Below, piece by piece: positions 34,397-43,951 of a DNA stretch of 64,000 nt. The notes under the pieces were generated by a model. It saw nothing but the letters and a program-made list of their open reading frames with translations, searched no databases and was not told where the DNA came from. This DNA is from DATBVX01 sp963695985 (lineage in GTDB: Bacteria; Pseudomonadota; Gammaproteobacteria; Steroidobacterales; Steroidobacteraceae). Within the stretch, counting starts at the first letter, position 1. Each line of letters opens with the position of its first letter. A program made the position numbers and the translations under genes. The stretch is from positions 131,004-195,003 of the forward strand of contig CAVOIC010000004.1 in NCBI GenBank assembly GCA_963695985.1, in the 5' to 3' direction.

Positions 34397-35128
34397 TCAG
34401 CCAGCGCTCTCTCCGGCAGTCGGGCGACCGGCTGCCGGCTGCGGCTCGATGCACTCCTGGCCCTGGTGGCGCGGGTCGTTCACGTAGGTGCTGACCGGAT
34501 AGTGCTTGAACTCCAGGACTGCGCCCGTCGAAATCATCCGGCCGAGTTGAGCGACATTATCGTTGGCGGGATCCAGCCAGCCGGCAAATTGCTCTTCGGG
34601 CAGAACTACGGGCATGCGATCGTGCAACTGCGCCAGGCCGGGAGCTGCCGCGCGCGTGAGGATCGAAAACGTGAGCAGCGGTTCGGCGCCGCGTTCCGGT
34701 CTCCAGCGCGACCATAGGCCGGCGAAACAGAGCGGCTGCAAGCCCTCGAGGTGAACGAAGTGTGGGCGTCGCACCTCGCTGATCTCGCCGGTCGTCGTGT
34801 CGACACGCGACTCACTGCGCCATTCGTACCAGCCCAGGGCCGGCACGAGGCAACGTGAGCCACGAAAGGCGGCGGACCACATGGGCTTGTCAGGAGCTTC
34901 CTCCGAGCGCGCGTTGATCGTGAGCTTCGGCGGCTTCGCCTGCTGCCACCACCCCGGAATGAATCCCCATTTCATTGCGCGCGCTTCCGGCCCGCTCGCA
35001 CCCGCGGTGACGACCGAGAGCTGCATGCTGGGGGCTGCGTTGTAGATCAGATCGAACGGGTCGTGCCAGCGCACCTGCAGCGCACGTTCCATCGCGGCCA
35101 TGACGCGCGAAACGAACCGGGCACACAT
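34397..35128 (-). CDS. SRAP-domain abasic-site protein (YedK/HMCES family)
   Basis: I placed the start at the ATG giving Met-Cys-Ala-Arg-Phe, because Cys2 must follow the removed Met to crosslink abasic DNA; the open frame extends to 35275 but would bury this Cys. 243 residues. Active-site elements: Cys2, LTINARSEEAPDKPMW (Asn), CLVPALGWYEWRSESR (Glu) and AQLHDRMPVVLPEEQFAGWL (His). The family protects single-stranded DNA abasic sites as DNA-protein crosslinks and is often found near SOS genes; here it is about 1.3 kb from the mutasome, though with no obvious LexA box. Confidence 0.93.
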   Translation of the reverse strand: MCARFVSRVMAAMERALQVRWHDPFDLIYNAAPSMQLSVVTAGASGPEARAMKWGFIPGWWQQAKPPKLTINARSEEAPDKPMWSAAFRGSRCLVPALGWYEWRSESRVDTTTGEISEVRRPHFVHLEGLQPLCFAGLWSRWRPERGAEPLLTFSILTRAAAPGLAQLHDRMPVVLPEEQFAGWLDPANDNVAQLGRMISTGAVLEFKHYPVSTYVNDPRHQGQECIEPQPAAGRPTAGESAG

Positions 35129-35318
35129 GGGTTGCGAGTATATATGTGCGTAGTCTGTCCCGTTCGTCCCGGTCCCGACGCAGCTTGGGACCCAGATGAG
35201 CCTGTTCGTCCCGCTTGTATTGCCGGCGCGGCAACCAGTTCGTAGCGTCCTGCGCACTGGCCAAGCGCCAGGCAATCACTGCAGATACCAAGACAACACG
35301 AACACGCAGGGGACATCC

Positions 35319-37406
35319 ATGAAACGCACAGGGATCGGCGCGCTCCTCGCGCTCGCGGGCTTGACGTGCGCGCTCGGGGCGCAGGCGCAGACGATAAACG
35401 CCGCATCGCGGCTGCAGGAATTTCGCGCGCAGCGCGACGCCGTCAAACAGGGTCCGAATTCCAGGCTCAGTGGCACGCTGGTCCGGCTGCAGACCCAGGC
35501 CGCTCGCGCCAACGCGCAGAAGCGTGGCCTCGCCGTCTCGCGGCCCAGCCGCAATCCGCTGTGGAAAATCGCGGACGGTTACGTCGTGATCGATGCCGTG
35601 GCGCAACCCGGCCAGGCCGAGGTGCTGCGGACCGAGCTCGTGAGCCGCGGCCTGCAAAATAGCTCGGTGTTTGGCAATATGATTTCCGGGCGCCTGCCGC
35701 TGAGCGCGCTGACGGATCTCGCGGCATCGAAATCGCTGCGCTTCGCGCGGCCTTCGGCCTTCGCCACTCACGCCGGCTTGACCACGTCACAAGGCGATCG
35801 CTCGCTCAACGCGGACCAGGCGCGCGCGCAGTTCCACGTCGATGGCACCGGCATTCGCGTCGGCGCGCTGTCCGACAGCTACAACTGCACGACCGAGCCT
35901 CTCATTCCCGGCCAGATGCACACCACAGCCGCACAGGACATCGCGAGTGGTGACCTTTCGCCGGACGTGATCGTTCTGCAGGACGACCCGGACTGCACCG
36001 GCGACAACGACGAGGGGCGCGCGATACTTCAGATCGTTCATGACGTCGCGCCCGGGGCTCGCGCGGCATTCCACACGACGAATGGCGGCCAGGCGACGCT
36101 CGCCAACGGCATCATCCGGCTCGCCACCGAGGCGGGTTCCGACGTCATCGTCGACGATGTGATCTATTTCGCCGAGCCGATGTTCCAGGACGGCATCGTG
36201 GCGCAAGCCGTCGACTACGTGCGCTCCAAGGGCATCGCCTACTTCTCTTCCGCCGGCAACGAAGCACGGCAATCGTACGAATCCCGCTTCCGGCGGTCGG
36301 CAAACTTCGGCGCCTCGGGTGAACGTCACGACTTCGATCCCGGTCCGGGCGTGCACCCGTTGCAGCAGATCACGCTCACACCCGGCGCGATCGAGATCCT
36401 GAGCTACCAGTGGGATCAGCCCTTCGCCTCCGTGAGCGGTGGGCCCGGAGCCACGAGCGACATCGATGTCATCTATTACGACCTCGACGGCAACCTGATT
36501 CCGTTCTGTGATGACAATCTTGAGCCGGCGCTCTGCCAGATCCCGGGTATCGATGCCAACACCGGCGCCGACCCGGTCGAAGTCTCTCTGATTTCCAATC
36601 AGACTGATGCCGACGTGCAGGTCGGTGTGTCACTGGAGCTCTTCAGTGGTCCGGCGCCGCGTCTGACCAAGTATGTCTATACCGACGTCGGCGACGGCAC
36701 GATGACGATCGATGATTTCGATACGCAGAGCTCCACGATATATGGGCACTCGAACGCCGCGGGCGCGGTGTCCGTGGGTGCGGCCGGCTGGTACAACACG
36801 GCGAAATGGGGTCCGGCGTTGCATCCGGAATGTGTGCCCGCGTGCCTGCAGCTGTTTTCATCCGCAGGCGGTACCCCGATCCTATTCGCCATCGACGGCA
36901 AGCGGCTCAGGCAGCCGACCGTACGCCACAAGCCCGCGGTCGTCGGTCCCGATGGCGGCAATACGACCTTCTTCTTCTCACTTCTGCCGGTGGCCGTACC
37001 GGGATCGACGGAGCCCGACGAGTTCCCGAATTTCTTCGGCACCTCGGCGTCAGCCCCGCACGTGGCCTCGGTTGCCGCTCTCATCCTGGACCAACGTAAC
37101 GATGGCATCGCGGCCGGGAACAACTGGAAAGTCTGCGTGCCGGGCAAGCGCGGCAAAGACCAGACACTGGTGCTGTCGCCCGCCGCTGCAGCACTGCGGA
37201 TTGCCAATGGCGCGAAGTTTCGCGACTGCGACGCGATCACGCCGCAGAAGATCAGGCACGCGCTCAGTGATACGGCCGAGGACATGAAGCTCGCGGCCGG
37301 CATCGTCACTGCGCCATTCCAGGTCGGAAGCAAGGGCTTCGACTTCGACACCGGTTTCGGCTTCGTCAATGCCGTGAAGGCGATCAGGGCGGCGAAGCAG
37401 CACTAG
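35319..37406 (+). CDS. Secreted S8-like serine peptidase with altered His motif
   Basis: 695 residues from the ATG after CAGGGGAC, with a clear signal peptide (GALLALAGLTCALGAQAQ). Catalytic Asp motif GIRVGALSDSYNC; oxyanion Asn in AYFSSAGNEARQ; catalytic Ser in FFGTSASAPHVASVAALIL. The expected HGT around the catalytic His is EGR (DNDEGRAILQIVHDVAPGA). The same stretch has a His 8 residues later, and Glu could substitute as in sedolisins. A beta-rich insertion lies between the Asn and Ser motifs. Likely exported to the periplasm or outside. Confidence 0.88.
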   Translation: MKRTGIGALLALAGLTCALGAQAQTINAASRLQEFRAQRDAVKQGPNSRLSGTLVRLQTQAARANAQKRGLAVSRPSRNPLWKIADGYVVIDAVAQPGQAEVLRTELVSRGLQNSSVFGNMISGRLPLSALTDLAASKSLRFARPSAFATHAGLTTSQGDRSLNADQARAQFHVDGTGIRVGALSDSYNCTTEPLIPGQMHTTAAQDIASGDLSPDVIVLQDDPDCTGDNDEGRAILQIVHDVAPGARAAFHTTNGGQATLANGIIRLATEAGSDVIVDDVIYFAEPMFQDGIVAQAVDYVRSKGIAYFSSAGNEARQSYESRFRRSANFGASGERHDFDPGPGVHPLQQITLTPGAIEILSYQWDQPFASVSGGPGATSDIDVIYYDLDGNLIPFCDDNLEPALCQIPGIDANTGADPVEVSLISNQTDADVQVGVSLELFSGPAPRLTKYVYTDVGDGTMTIDDFDTQSSTIYGHSNAAGAVSVGAAGWYNTAKWGPALHPECVPACLQLFSSAGGTPILFAIDGKRLRQPTVRHKPAVVGPDGGNTTFFFSLLPVAVPGSTEPDEFPNFFGTSASAPHVASVAALILDQRNDGIAAGNNWKVCVPGKRGKDQTLVLSPAAAALRIANGAKFRDCDAITPQKIRHALSDTAEDMKLAAGIVTAPFQVGSKGFDFDTGFGFVNAVKAIRAAKQH

Positions 37407-37457
37407 GCTTGCTGGTGTACCGTAGGGCCCCTTGACCTGTCGGGTCCGGGGGTTCTC

Positions 37458-38702
37458 ATGCGAACTACGTTGCTTTGCGCGCTGGCGGCGGCGCTCGGAC
37501 TGTTCTCACTGCCAAGCGTCGGCGCCGACGACCCGCAACTCGTGCACGCGCGCGAGCTGCTCAAGCACGCGATCCTGATCGACGGGCACAACGATCTCCC
37601 CTGGGCTGTGCGCAGTTACGCGGCGGCACCTGGCGACATCGTCGCCTACGACCTGCGCGTGCAAGCTCCGGGGCAAACGGACCTTCCGCGGTTGAAGCAG
37701 GGCGGCGTCGGCGCGCAGTTCTGGTCGGTGTACATCCCGGGCGAAGGGCCCGGCAATTTTGCGCGCACGCAACTCGAGCAGATCGACCTGGCGCGCCGGA
37801 TCATCGAGCGCTATCCGGAGACTTTGCGCTTGGCCCGCTCGGTCCAGGAGATTCGTGCGGCTCATGCCGCCGGGCGGATCGCTTCGCTTCTCGGGATGGA
37901 GGGCGGCCAGGGCATCGAGAACTCACTCGGGGCCTTGCGCGCCTACTACGACCTCGGCGTGCGCTACATGACCCTTACTCACAACACGCACACGGACTGG
38001 GCGGACTCGGCAGCGGAGAGTCCGCCGCGCCATCACGGCCTGACCCCATTCGGCGAGGACGTGGTGCACGAGATGAATCGCCTGGGGATGCTGGTCGATC
38101 TTTCGCATACTTCGGTCGAGACGATGCAGGACGCACTGCGCGTATCGCGGGCGCCCGTGATCTTCTCGCACGCCGCCGCGAAAGCACTGTGCGACGTGCC
38201 GCGCAATGTGCCCGATGATGTGCTGCGCGAGCTGGCGCGCAACGGCGGTGTGATGATGGTGACATTCGTCTCCGGTTTCATCGACCCCGAGGTGGCGCGT
38301 GTCACCGGGCCGGCGATCGCGGAATTCAACCGGCGCGCACGCACCACCACGACCGAAGCGGAACGAACGGCGCTCTACAAGGAAGTCATTCTCAGCCTCA
38401 AGCTGCCTGTCACCACGGTGTCGCGCGTGGCGGATCACGTCGAGCACGTGCGTGATGTTGCCGGCATCGAGCATGTCGGTCTGGGTGGCGATTTTGACGG
38501 CAGCAGCTTCCTGATCGAGGGCCTCACCGACGTGTCGATGTATCCGAACTTGTTCGCCGAGCTCGTGCGGCGCGGCTGGTCGGACCACGATCTCGAGTTA
38601 CTGGCGGGTGAGAACCTGCTGCGTGCATTTACCCAGGCCGAACGGATCGCGGCACAACTGCAGGCGAGCACGCCAGCCGCGACGGCACAGTTCAGACCGT
38701 GA
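37458..38702 (+). CDS. Membrane dipeptidase (M19, renal dipeptidase-like)
   Basis: 414 residues with a signal peptide (to about residue 23). Zinc-site motifs of the family: LIDGHNDLPWAVR (His-x-Asp), LLGMEGGQ (bridging Glu), LVDLSHTSVETM and PVIFSHAAAKALCDVPRNVP (two His), VGLGGDFDG (Asp). It cleaves dipeptides, including D-amino-acid ones, in the periplasm. It follows the secreted peptidase by 51 bp on the same strand and overlaps the EamA transporter gene by 4 bp (GTGA), so it may serve peptide scavenging. Confidence 0.93.
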   Translation: MRTTLLCALAAALGLFSLPSVGADDPQLVHARELLKHAILIDGHNDLPWAVRSYAAAPGDIVAYDLRVQAPGQTDLPRLKQGGVGAQFWSVYIPGEGPGNFARTQLEQIDLARRIIERYPETLRLARSVQEIRAAHAAGRIASLLGMEGGQGIENSLGALRAYYDLGVRYMTLTHNTHTDWADSAAESPPRHHGLTPFGEDVVHEMNRLGMLVDLSHTSVETMQDALRVSRAPVIFSHAAAKALCDVPRNVPDDVLRELARNGGVMMVTFVSGFIDPEVARVTGPAIAEFNRRARTTTTEAERTALYKEVILSLKLPVTTVSRVADHVEHVRDVAGIEHVGLGGDFDGSSFLIEGLTDVSMYPNLFAELVRRGWSDHDLELLAGENLLRAFTQAERIAAQLQASTPAATAQFRP

Positions 38703-39562
38703 CGAGCCCGCCCGCGGCGAGCACCTTCCTGCTGACCGCAGTGGCGATGGTCGCGTTCGCCGCTAATTCGCTGCTGTGTCGGATGGCGCTTGGTGCGCGG
38801 TTGATCGATGCGGCGAGTTTCACGACGATCAGGATCGTGTGCGGTGCGTTGTTCCTGTCGCTGCTGGTGCTTGTGAGGCATGGGCGGGCCACGCGCATGC
38901 CGCTCGATGCCATCGCTGCCGCTGCGCTCTTTGGCTACGCGATCGCTTTTTCCCTGGCCTACCTCGAGCTGTCGGCAGGCACCGGTGCGCTGATTCTGTT
39001 CGGCGCCGTACAGGTCACGATGATCCTTGCTGGATTGGTCCGAGGTGAGCGCCTTTCGGCACTGGGCTGGGTGGGGCTGTTGGCCGCCTGCCTGGGACTG
39101 CTGATGTTGCTTTTGCCCGGCCTATCGGCGCCGCCGATTCGCAGCGCCCTGCTGATGGCCGGGGCCGGAATCGCCTGGGGGATCTACTCGCTGCGGGGGC
39201 GCGGCGGTATGGATCCCCTGCAGTCGACCGCGAGCAATTTCGCGTGGGCCGTACCGCTTGCGCTGCTCTCATTGCTCCTGCTGCGTCAGCCATGGCCGGC
39301 CACGACGCGCGGCATCGTGCTGGCGGCCGCATCGGGCGCCATCGCCTCAGGCCTTGGTTACGTTATGTGGTACGCAGCACTGCGCCGACTGCAGGCAATT
39401 CCCGCCGCGACCGTCCAGCTCTCCGTTCCTGTGATTGCAGCGCTGGGTGGCGTCCTGCTCCTCAGTGAGCACCTTACGCCGCGACTGGGCGTGTGCGCAG
39501 TCATCGTGCTCGGCGGTATCGCGACCGTTCTGAGAAGTCGCTGGGCAGCCCTGCAGCGCTAG
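38699..39562 (+). CDS. EamA/DMT-family transporter
   Basis: 287 residues from a GTG that overlaps the dipeptidase stop. About ten membrane helices in two EamA repeats (LTAVAMVAFAANSLLCRMAL; ALLMAGAGIAWGIYSLRGRG), with the Glu-rich loop of the second repeat (AALGGVLLLSEHLTPRLGVC). DMT exporters move small metabolites such as amino acids; the substrate is not readable from sequence. Coupling with the dipeptidase suggests export of excess amino acids, an inference. Confidence 0.92.
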   Translation: MTSPPAASTFLLTAVAMVAFAANSLLCRMALGARLIDAASFTTIRIVCGALFLSLLVLVRHGRATRMPLDAIAAAALFGYAIAFSLAYLELSAGTGALILFGAVQVTMILAGLVRGERLSALGWVGLLAACLGLLMLLLPGLSAPPIRSALLMAGAGIAWGIYSLRGRGGMDPLQSTASNFAWAVPLALLSLLLLRQPWPATTRGIVLAAASGAIASGLGYVMWYAALRRLQAIPAATVQLSVPVIAALGGVLLLSEHLTPRLGVCAVIVLGGIATVLRSRWAALQR

Positions 39563-39564
39563 CC

Positions 39565-39584
39565 CTGTCGCCAGCTGGCGACAG
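39565..39584. repeat. Perfect 20-bp palindrome after the EamA gene
   Basis: CTGTCGCCAGCTGGCGACAG, fully self-complementary, 3 bp after the stop codon. No T-tract. Shares CTGTCGCCA-GC-GGCGAC with the element at 9714-9733, so it may be an operator for an unknown regulator or a dispersed repeat. Confidence 0.5.
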
Positions 39585-39728
39585 ATCGGGCGCCGCTCGA
39601 GCTCGCTCTACGATCCCCCGGGCCCGAGCCAGTGAAACTGCCAACCGCGTAGTATTCCCTCCCGGACCCACTGGCTAGAGTCCCGCGGCACGTCCTGAGA
39701 TTGAGTCAAACCGTGAGGGCAAGCCGTA

Positions 39729-40496
39729 ATGGGGCTGTCGGAAACGATACTGGCCGCGATGATCGGTGCAGCCGCGACCATCATGGGCGCGACCTTTCAG
39801 CTGCTCATGGCCATTCGCGGACGTGGCAAGTCCGAATCCCGCCCCAAGCGCAGCGCTACGCGATCGATGGTCAACCTAGCCGTGATCGTGCTGGCTTCTG
39901 CGGTCGGCGGATTTGCCTATTCCGAGCTGCGTGCGGAACGCGTGCGGGAAGACACCCGCCAGCTGCGCGAGGAGCTCTCCTCACAGCTCAAGGAACTCGC
40001 CACGTCCACCGAGCGGCTCGAGCACCTGAGGAGCGAGCCACCCGTCGCATCGGTGACTACGGTCGCGCAGCCTGCAACATCCCCGGCTCCGGCTCCGGCG
40101 ATCGCCGAAGCCATCCTGCGGCTGCATCCCTGCCGCGCCGAGCCCGTCAGTGTCGGCGTCGATTCACCCGCCGCCTGCGACGAAGCCACCGCGGAGCGCG
40201 TCGCGCTGTGCACAGCCGTGCCGGTGCCGGCGAAGGTTGCGGGAGTCGAGCTCTTTGCCAAGGCGGACGATGACCTGCAGCCGTGGGAACAAAGCAAGGT
40301 CGCGTTCAATCAGGACGCGGACGGGGCCCGGTTTGCCGATGCGCCGTATGATCAGATGCAGGGCAGCGATCACCGCTCGGTCTGCGTCAACCTGGCCCAT
40401 TGGAGCAGTGCTCACGGCCATGTCGCCCGGCTCGTGGTGCATTTCACGACCAGCACTGCACCCGGAGTGCAAACTGCCGTAGCGCGCTCACAGTAG
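39729..40496 (+). CDS. Membrane protein of unknown function
   Basis: 255 residues. Two membrane helices (about 5-28 and 46-66) are followed by a coiled coil rich in Arg/Glu (SELRAERVREDTRQLREELS), a Pro/Ala linker and a Cys-containing C-terminal domain (about 130-255) with four to five Cys that could form disulfides outside the membrane. I do not recognise the family. It stands between the palindrome at 39565 and the S-formylglutathione hydrolase gene. Confidence 0.7.
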   Translation: MGLSETILAAMIGAAATIMGATFQLLMAIRGRGKSESRPKRSATRSMVNLAVIVLASAVGGFAYSELRAERVREDTRQLREELSSQLKELATSTERLEHLRSEPPVASVTTVAQPATSPAPAPAIAEAILRLHPCRAEPVSVGVDSPAACDEATAERVALCTAVPVPAKVAGVELFAKADDDLQPWEQSKVAFNQDADGARFADAPYDQMQGSDHRSVCVNLAHWSSAHGHVARLVVHFTTSTAPGVQTAVARSQ

Positions 40497-40551
40497 CTCG
40501 CGCGCCCGCGTAGAATCCGCGACTTCATCACTCGCGGAGGTCGCGTTAACC

Positions 40552-41406
40552 ATGGGCGAGCTGCGACTGCTTTCCGAGCACCTCTGTTTTGGCGGCAGCG
40601 AGCGCTTCTATGCGCATGCCTCGGCCGAGTGCCGTACGGAAATGCGCTTTGCCGTGTACCTGCCGCCGCAGTCGAAGTCGGGCCCCGTGCCGGTGCTCTA
40701 TTACCTTGCCGGGCTCACCTGTACCGAGGAAACCTTCATGATCAAGGCCGGCGCGCAGCGCCTCGCCTCGCAGCTCGGCCTCATGCTGGTGGCGCCGGAC
40801 ACCAGCCCGCGTACGCCACGCATACCCGGTGACGATGCCAGCTGGGACTTCGGGCTCGCAGCCGGTTTCTACGTCGATGCCACCCAGCCGCCGTGGTCGC
40901 AGCATTACCGGATGTACAGCTACGTCACGCGAGAGTTGCCGGCGATCATCGGGAGCGAGTTTCCGGCGCGCAGCGATGCCCAGGGCATCTTCGGCCACTC
41001 GATGGGTGGCCACGGCGCGCTCGTGTGCGCGTTACGCAATCCGCAGCAGTATCGCTCGGTGTCGGCATTCGCGCCGATCGCGGCGCCGATTCGCTGCCCA
41101 TGGGGGCAGAAGGCGTTCCGTGGCTATCTCGGCGAGGAGCAGAAGACGTGGCAGGCGTACGACGCCAGCGTGCTCGCTGCGCGACAGCGGCTTGCGCACC
41201 CGATCCTCATCGATCAGGGCACAGCGGACAAATTCCTCGCCGAGCAGCTTTACCCGCAGGTGTTCGCGGAAGCCTGCCGCACGTCAGGCACCGCGCTGAC
41301 GCTGCGAATGCAGGATGGCTACGACCACGGCTATTACTTCATCTCTACGTTCATCGAAGACCATCTGCGCCATCACGCGGCGCAGCTCGGCACCCCGGCG
41401 CGCTGA
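40552..41406 (+). CDS. fghA: S-formylglutathione hydrolase
   Basis: 284 residues, the usual length. Esterase D fold with nucleophile motif GIFGHSMGGHGALVCALR, charge-relay Asp region (LIDQGTADKFLAEQLYPQ) and catalytic His in MQDGYDHGYYFIS; the family-specific YLAGLTCTEETFMIKAGAQR is intact. It hydrolyses S-formylglutathione to formate and glutathione in formaldehyde detoxification. The usual partner, glutathione-dependent formaldehyde dehydrogenase, is not adjacent. A -10-like TAGAAT lies at 40511-40516. Confidence 0.94.
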   Translation: MGELRLLSEHLCFGGSERFYAHASAECRTEMRFAVYLPPQSKSGPVPVLYYLAGLTCTEETFMIKAGAQRLASQLGLMLVAPDTSPRTPRIPGDDASWDFGLAAGFYVDATQPPWSQHYRMYSYVTRELPAIIGSEFPARSDAQGIFGHSMGGHGALVCALRNPQQYRSVSAFAPIAAPIRCPWGQKAFRGYLGEEQKTWQAYDASVLAARQRLAHPILIDQGTADKFLAEQLYPQVFAEACRTSGTALTLRMQDGYDHGYYFISTFIEDHLRHHAAQLGTPAR

Positions 41407-41479
41407 TCGCCCTATCCTCGGAGCGCGTCTACCGCGATAATTCTGATCGCGCCCATCACTATTCCAAGAGAGCGCCACT

Positions 41480-42832
41480 GTGCCGATCCGGGTCCCGCAG
41501 TTGATGTTGGCATGCCTCGTGGCAGCTGCCTGCACCAGTTGCTCGGGTTTCTGGTCCAGGATAACCGGCGAAACGGCGCGCGCCGAGAAAGTGAAGGCAC
41601 AAGAGGCCGAGCTGCAGCAACAAGTCATGCGCTTCTCGGACCAGGTCTTGGAGCGCGTCGGGGGCGCCCTCACAGGCCTCCAGAGTGCTCCCGGGACGAC
41701 AGCCGAAACGCGCCTCGAGGTGCAACGATGGAAGGTGAAGCAGGCGAGTGCTGCTGTGCAGATCGCCTCGTCGCAGAATGCTGTCGTAGATGCCGTTGAC
41801 ATGGTGGTGCTGGTCACGCTCAGCCGTGGGGTCATTGAAGACACCTGGATACCGAAGTACGGCGAGGCCGCCCGTCCTGTCGTGGAGGCCTACCAGACCC
41901 AGGAGCCGATTGCCTGGAGACTCCTCGATGGAGTCGCCACGCCGGAGCAACAAACAGAATTGCGCGATGCCCTGGTACGGTGGCGTGCCGCGAATCCGAA
42001 TGTGGAGAGCGCCGCGTTTGTGCGGCTTGCCGACATCGAGCGCCGAAGCAAGCACACGACCGACTCCTCGGGCCAGACCAGCGGGCTGTTCGGGCTGCTG
42101 GGACTCGATCCGCTGGCAGGACTCGATCCGGCTGTGCGCGAAGTGGAACAGAGCCGCCTGCTGGCCGAGAGGACGGTCTACTACGCCCAGCGCATGCCGG
42201 GATTGATCAGCAGTCAGGCTGAGCTCCTGGCCTATCAGTTCGCGGTCGCGCCGGAGACGCGTGATCTGCTGAGCGCCACGACGCGCGTGAGCGAGGCGTC
42301 GCGGAGCATCGCGAACACGACCTCCGCGTTGCCCGAATGGGCGAGCCGAGAGCGCGAGGCGGCGATCGATCAGTTCACGCAGGCACTGCAATCGCAGCAG
42401 GAAACGATGCGCGCTCTGCTCATGGAGCTGCGCCAGGCGCTGGAGGCGGGGACTCAGACCTCCGAGTCGCTCAATACGACTGTGCGCGCAATCGATGAGC
42501 TGATGGATCGCTTCAAGCCCAAAGGCGCTGCACCAGGAGTGGCGAAGAAACCTTTCGACATTGACGACTACACGCGTGCGGCCGCGGAGTTCGCCACCAC
42601 CGCGCGCCAGCTCCAGGAGCTGGTTGCGACGCTGGACCAGAACGTCCCCGGTGTGACGGCAGCCGCGCAGAGAGTGACAGAGGGCGGGCGTGACCTGGTG
42701 GACTACGCCTTTCGGCGAGCCCTCGCCCTGATTGCGGTTATGATCGTGGGCGTGTTCGGCGCCGTTCTCGCCTATCGCCTGCTGGTCACGCGGCTCACGC
42801 GCCGGGCTGCGGAGCGGCACATTTCAGGGTGA
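41480..42832 (+). CDS. Envelope protein with C-terminal membrane anchor, unknown function
   Basis: 450 residues from a GTG. The N terminus is hydrophobic with Cys residues (LACLVAAACTSCSG), a possible but atypical lipobox. Long helical regions (AEKVKAQEAELQQQVMRFSD; QSQQETMRALLMELRQALEA) and one membrane helix close to the C terminus (IAVMIVGVFGAVLAYRLLVT) follow. The layout, an extracytoplasmic helical rod anchored at its end, resembles a scaffold or a sensor without signalling domain. No family recognised. It overlaps a GTG upstream of the alcohol dehydrogenase gene. Confidence 0.7.
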   Translation: MPIRVPQLMLACLVAAACTSCSGFWSRITGETARAEKVKAQEAELQQQVMRFSDQVLERVGGALTGLQSAPGTTAETRLEVQRWKVKQASAAVQIASSQNAVVDAVDMVVLVTLSRGVIEDTWIPKYGEAARPVVEAYQTQEPIAWRLLDGVATPEQQTELRDALVRWRAANPNVESAAFVRLADIERRSKHTTDSSGQTSGLFGLLGLDPLAGLDPAVREVEQSRLLAERTVYYAQRMPGLISSQAELLAYQFAVAPETRDLLSATTRVSEASRSIANTTSALPEWASREREAAIDQFTQALQSQQETMRALLMELRQALEAGTQTSESLNTTVRAIDELMDRFKPKGAAPGVAKKPFDIDDYTRAAAEFATTARQLQELVATLDQNVPGVTAAAQRVTEGGRDLVDYAFRRALALIAVMIVGVFGAVLAYRLLVTRLTRRAAERHISG

Positions 42833-42837
42833 CTGCC

Positions 42838-43890
42838 ATGCGCGCAGCGATGTTCTACGGTCGGGAGGATCTGCGGCTCGAGGACGTGCCCGAGCCCACT
42901 GCGGCTGCCGGCGAAGTGAAGCTGCGCGTGCAGTTCAACGGCATCTGCGGCAGCGACCTGCACGAGTATTACGACGGTCCGATCACCACGCGCGTCACTC
43001 CTCATCCGCTCACCGGCGTGCGCAACCCGGTGATCATGGGGCACGAGCTGAGCGGATTCGTTGTTGGCGTAGGTGATGGCGTCGAGGACCTCAAGATCGG
43101 GGACCTGGTCGCAGTCGAGCCCGTCGAGACCTGCGGGCAGTGCCTGTTCTGCAAGTCGGGACAGTACAACCATTGCGGTTTGCTGGCTTTCCACGGGTAC
43201 AACCGTAAGGGCGGGGGCCTGTCCCAGTTCACCGTCGTGCGCCGCTCCATGGCACATAAGCTCCCGCGCGGTATCACGCCTGCGCAGGGCGCGCTGATCG
43301 AGCCCATGGCGATCGCCTGGGCCACGGTCAATCGCGGGCGCATAGAATCCGGCCAGACTGTTGCGGTTCACGGCGCAGGCCCGATCGGCATCGGCGTGTT
43401 GCTGACGCTGCATCGACGCGGTGCGCGCGTCATCATGGTTGATCCGTCGCCAGCCCGGCGCGCTGTGGTCTCGGCGCTGGGCGCCGAACACGTCCTCGAT
43501 CCGCGCACGAACGATGTCGTGGCCGCGATTCGCGATCTGACCGGAGGACGGGGCGCGCACGCATCGATCGATGCCGCGGGTGTGCCAGCGGCGTTTCGCG
43601 CGGCATTACTCGGCACCGCCGTGGACGGTAACGTCGTCGTGGTCGCGATCCACACGCAACCGCTGCAGATTCAGCCGATGGACATCCTGATGTCGGAGAC
43701 GCGCCTCACCGGAGTTGCTCTGTCTTGCGGTGCCTTTCCCAGCGTCATTGCCGAAATGGCGGCGGGGGCGTATCCGGCTGAAGGTTGGGTTGAAACGATC
43801 CCGTTTGAGCGGCTCGTCAGCGATGGCTTCGAGCGCCTGCACCGGCAGGACGGCGTCAAGCTGCTGGTCGACGTTGCCGGCATCACCTGA
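42838..43890 (+). CDS. Zinc-dependent alcohol/polyol dehydrogenase (butanediol-dehydrogenase-like)
   Basis: 350 residues from the ATG at 42838; an in-frame GTG lies at 42829. Catalytic zinc ligands in FNGICGSDLHEY (Cys) and IMGHELSGFV (His-Glu). The structural-zinc loop with four Cys is intact (ETCGQCLFCKSGQYNHC). Rossmann motif HGAGPIGIGVLLTLHRRG. Similar to 2,3-butanediol and L-threonine dehydrogenases; substrate cannot be set from sequence. It follows the membrane-anchored protein by 5 bp. Confidence 0.9.
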   Translation: MRAAMFYGREDLRLEDVPEPTAAAGEVKLRVQFNGICGSDLHEYYDGPITTRVTPHPLTGVRNPVIMGHELSGFVVGVGDGVEDLKIGDLVAVEPVETCGQCLFCKSGQYNHCGLLAFHGYNRKGGGLSQFTVVRRSMAHKLPRGITPAQGALIEPMAIAWATVNRGRIESGQTVAVHGAGPIGIGVLLTLHRRGARVIMVDPSPARRAVVSALGAEHVLDPRTNDVVAAIRDLTGGRGAHASIDAAGVPAAFRAALLGTAVDGNVVVVAIHTQPLQIQPMDILMSETRLTGVALSCGAFPSVIAEMAAGAYPAEGWVETIPFERLVSDGFERLHRQDGVKLLVDVAGIT

Positions 43891-43951
43891 CAGGGTCCAC
43901 CGCACCGCCGTCTGCGGCCCCGCAAGCCCGCGCGATGATCGCGGCAGCAGT

